NCBI GenBank assembly: GCA_964647745.1
Contig: CAZYJG010000037.1
Location: forward strand, 1 to 13,323
DNA length: 13,323 nucleotides
Reading direction: 5' to 3'
Source of the DNA: Thiopontia sp964647745
GTDB lineage: Bacteria > Pseudomonadota > Gammaproteobacteria > GCF-002020875
Below are positions 12,988-13,323 of this stretch, one piece after another. Within the stretch, counting starts at the first letter, position 1. Each line of letters starts with the position of its first letter. A program made the translations under genes and the position numbers. The notes under the pieces were generated by a model. It made no database searches, was not told the DNA's origin, and worked only from the letters and a program-made list of their open reading frames with translations.

Positions 12988-13323
12988 CAGCACTACACGG
13001 GTCTCGCCACTGGCCCGATCGATCACAAACAGCAGTTCACAACTCTCCTGCAGCGTATTGGGTGGGGTCGGGTCATCAGCACAGTTGCAGCCGCCAATAA
13101 TGCCGGAGTAGAAGAGGGTCGCCTTCACCTCAACGGACTCATCTCCGTCATTGACACGCAGGATCACCACACTGAATGGATCCTCCTCGCTCACTACGGA
13201 GCTCTGCTGTAGCCCTTGCTGTAGTGGCAGCTGATCATGGGAGAGCTGCTCCAGCTCACCCTTGAGGCGTCTCTTGAAATCGGGGTCGAGTCTCCCTGGT
13301 GGGATCGGGGTTAGTTGAATCAT
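12982..13323 (-). CDS. Conserved hypothetical cysteine-containing protein (113 residues, start at window edge)
   Basis: A 113-residue protein with no signal peptide or membrane segment, so probably cytoplasmic. The most distinctive block is FYSGIIGGCNCADDPTPP (71-88), with Cys79 and Cys81, followed by Cys95 in ESCELLFVIDRASGETRVVLL. The three cysteines suggest metal binding or a structural site. I recall similar small hypothetical proteins with a GC-C-ADDPTP block in gammaproteobacteria, but know no function. The ATG occupies the last three bases of the window, so neither the ribosome site nor a possible N-terminal extension can be checked. It converges on the small ORF at 12928-12987. Confidence 0.7.
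   Translation of the reverse strand: MIQLTPIPPGRLDPDFKRRLKGELEQLSHDQLPLQQGLQQSSVVSEEDPFSVVILRVNDGDESVEVKATLFYSGIIGGCNCADDPTPPNTLQESCELLFVIDRASGETRVVLL

Overview
The window carries most of a nitrous oxide reductase (nos) gene cluster, followed by ordinary housekeeping genes. It most likely comes from a denitrifying or N2O-respiring gammaproteobacterium. The evidence for that is a PurT closely resembling the enterobacterial enzyme, a CCA-encoding tRNA-Leu, FNR-type promoter boxes and Sec-type (clade II) NosZ. The genus cannot be told from the sequence. A run of exactly 100 N at 6289-6388 marks a scaffold gap, so this is a draft assembly.

Region 1 (1-9401, minus strand) reads, in transcription order: nosZ, a small mono-haem cytochrome c, a secreted protein broken by the N gap, a six-helix membrane protein in the nosB position, nosD, nosG, nosH, nosF, nosL and the start of nosY, which runs off the left edge. 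The junctions nosD/nosG, nosG/nosH, nosH/nosF and nosL/nosY are 4-base ATGA or GTGA overlaps, typical of one translationally coupled operon. nosZ ends in a strong intrinsic terminator (7045-7076). The gapped gene that opens the accessory set has its own promoter, with a perfect FNR box at 6572-6585 and a -10 at the distance expected for class II activation. nosZ and the maturation/electron-transfer genes are therefore probably separate transcription units under related anaerobic control. NosZ is the periplasmic enzyme reducing N2O to N2. NosD, NosF and NosY form the ABC-type complex serving CuZ assembly, and NosL supplies copper. NosG, NosH and the cytochrome are the likely electron route from quinol. 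NosR and NosX, usual in clade I clusters, are not seen.

Region 2 (9402-10081) is the divergent control region of nosZ plus an unrecognised 131-residue secreted protein on the plus strand. It holds two perfect palindromes: TTGACCTAGGTCAA, of FNR/DNR type, and a 17-mer lying at the predicted nosZ transcription start. A 17-bp-stem bidirectional terminator separates this unit from purT.

Region 3 (10098-13323) contains purT (minus), a lipoprotein joining an FKBP prolyl isomerase to a rhodanese domain (plus), an inverted-repeat element, tRNA-Leu(UAG) with its terminator, about 540 bases of dyad-rich sequence without a convincing gene, and a conserved hypothetical protein (minus) whose start coincides with the window edge.

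No wholly new system is evident. The least explained parts are the gapped gene, the nosB-position protein, the NosZ C-terminal extension, the secreted protein divergent from nosZ, and the structured region after the tRNA.
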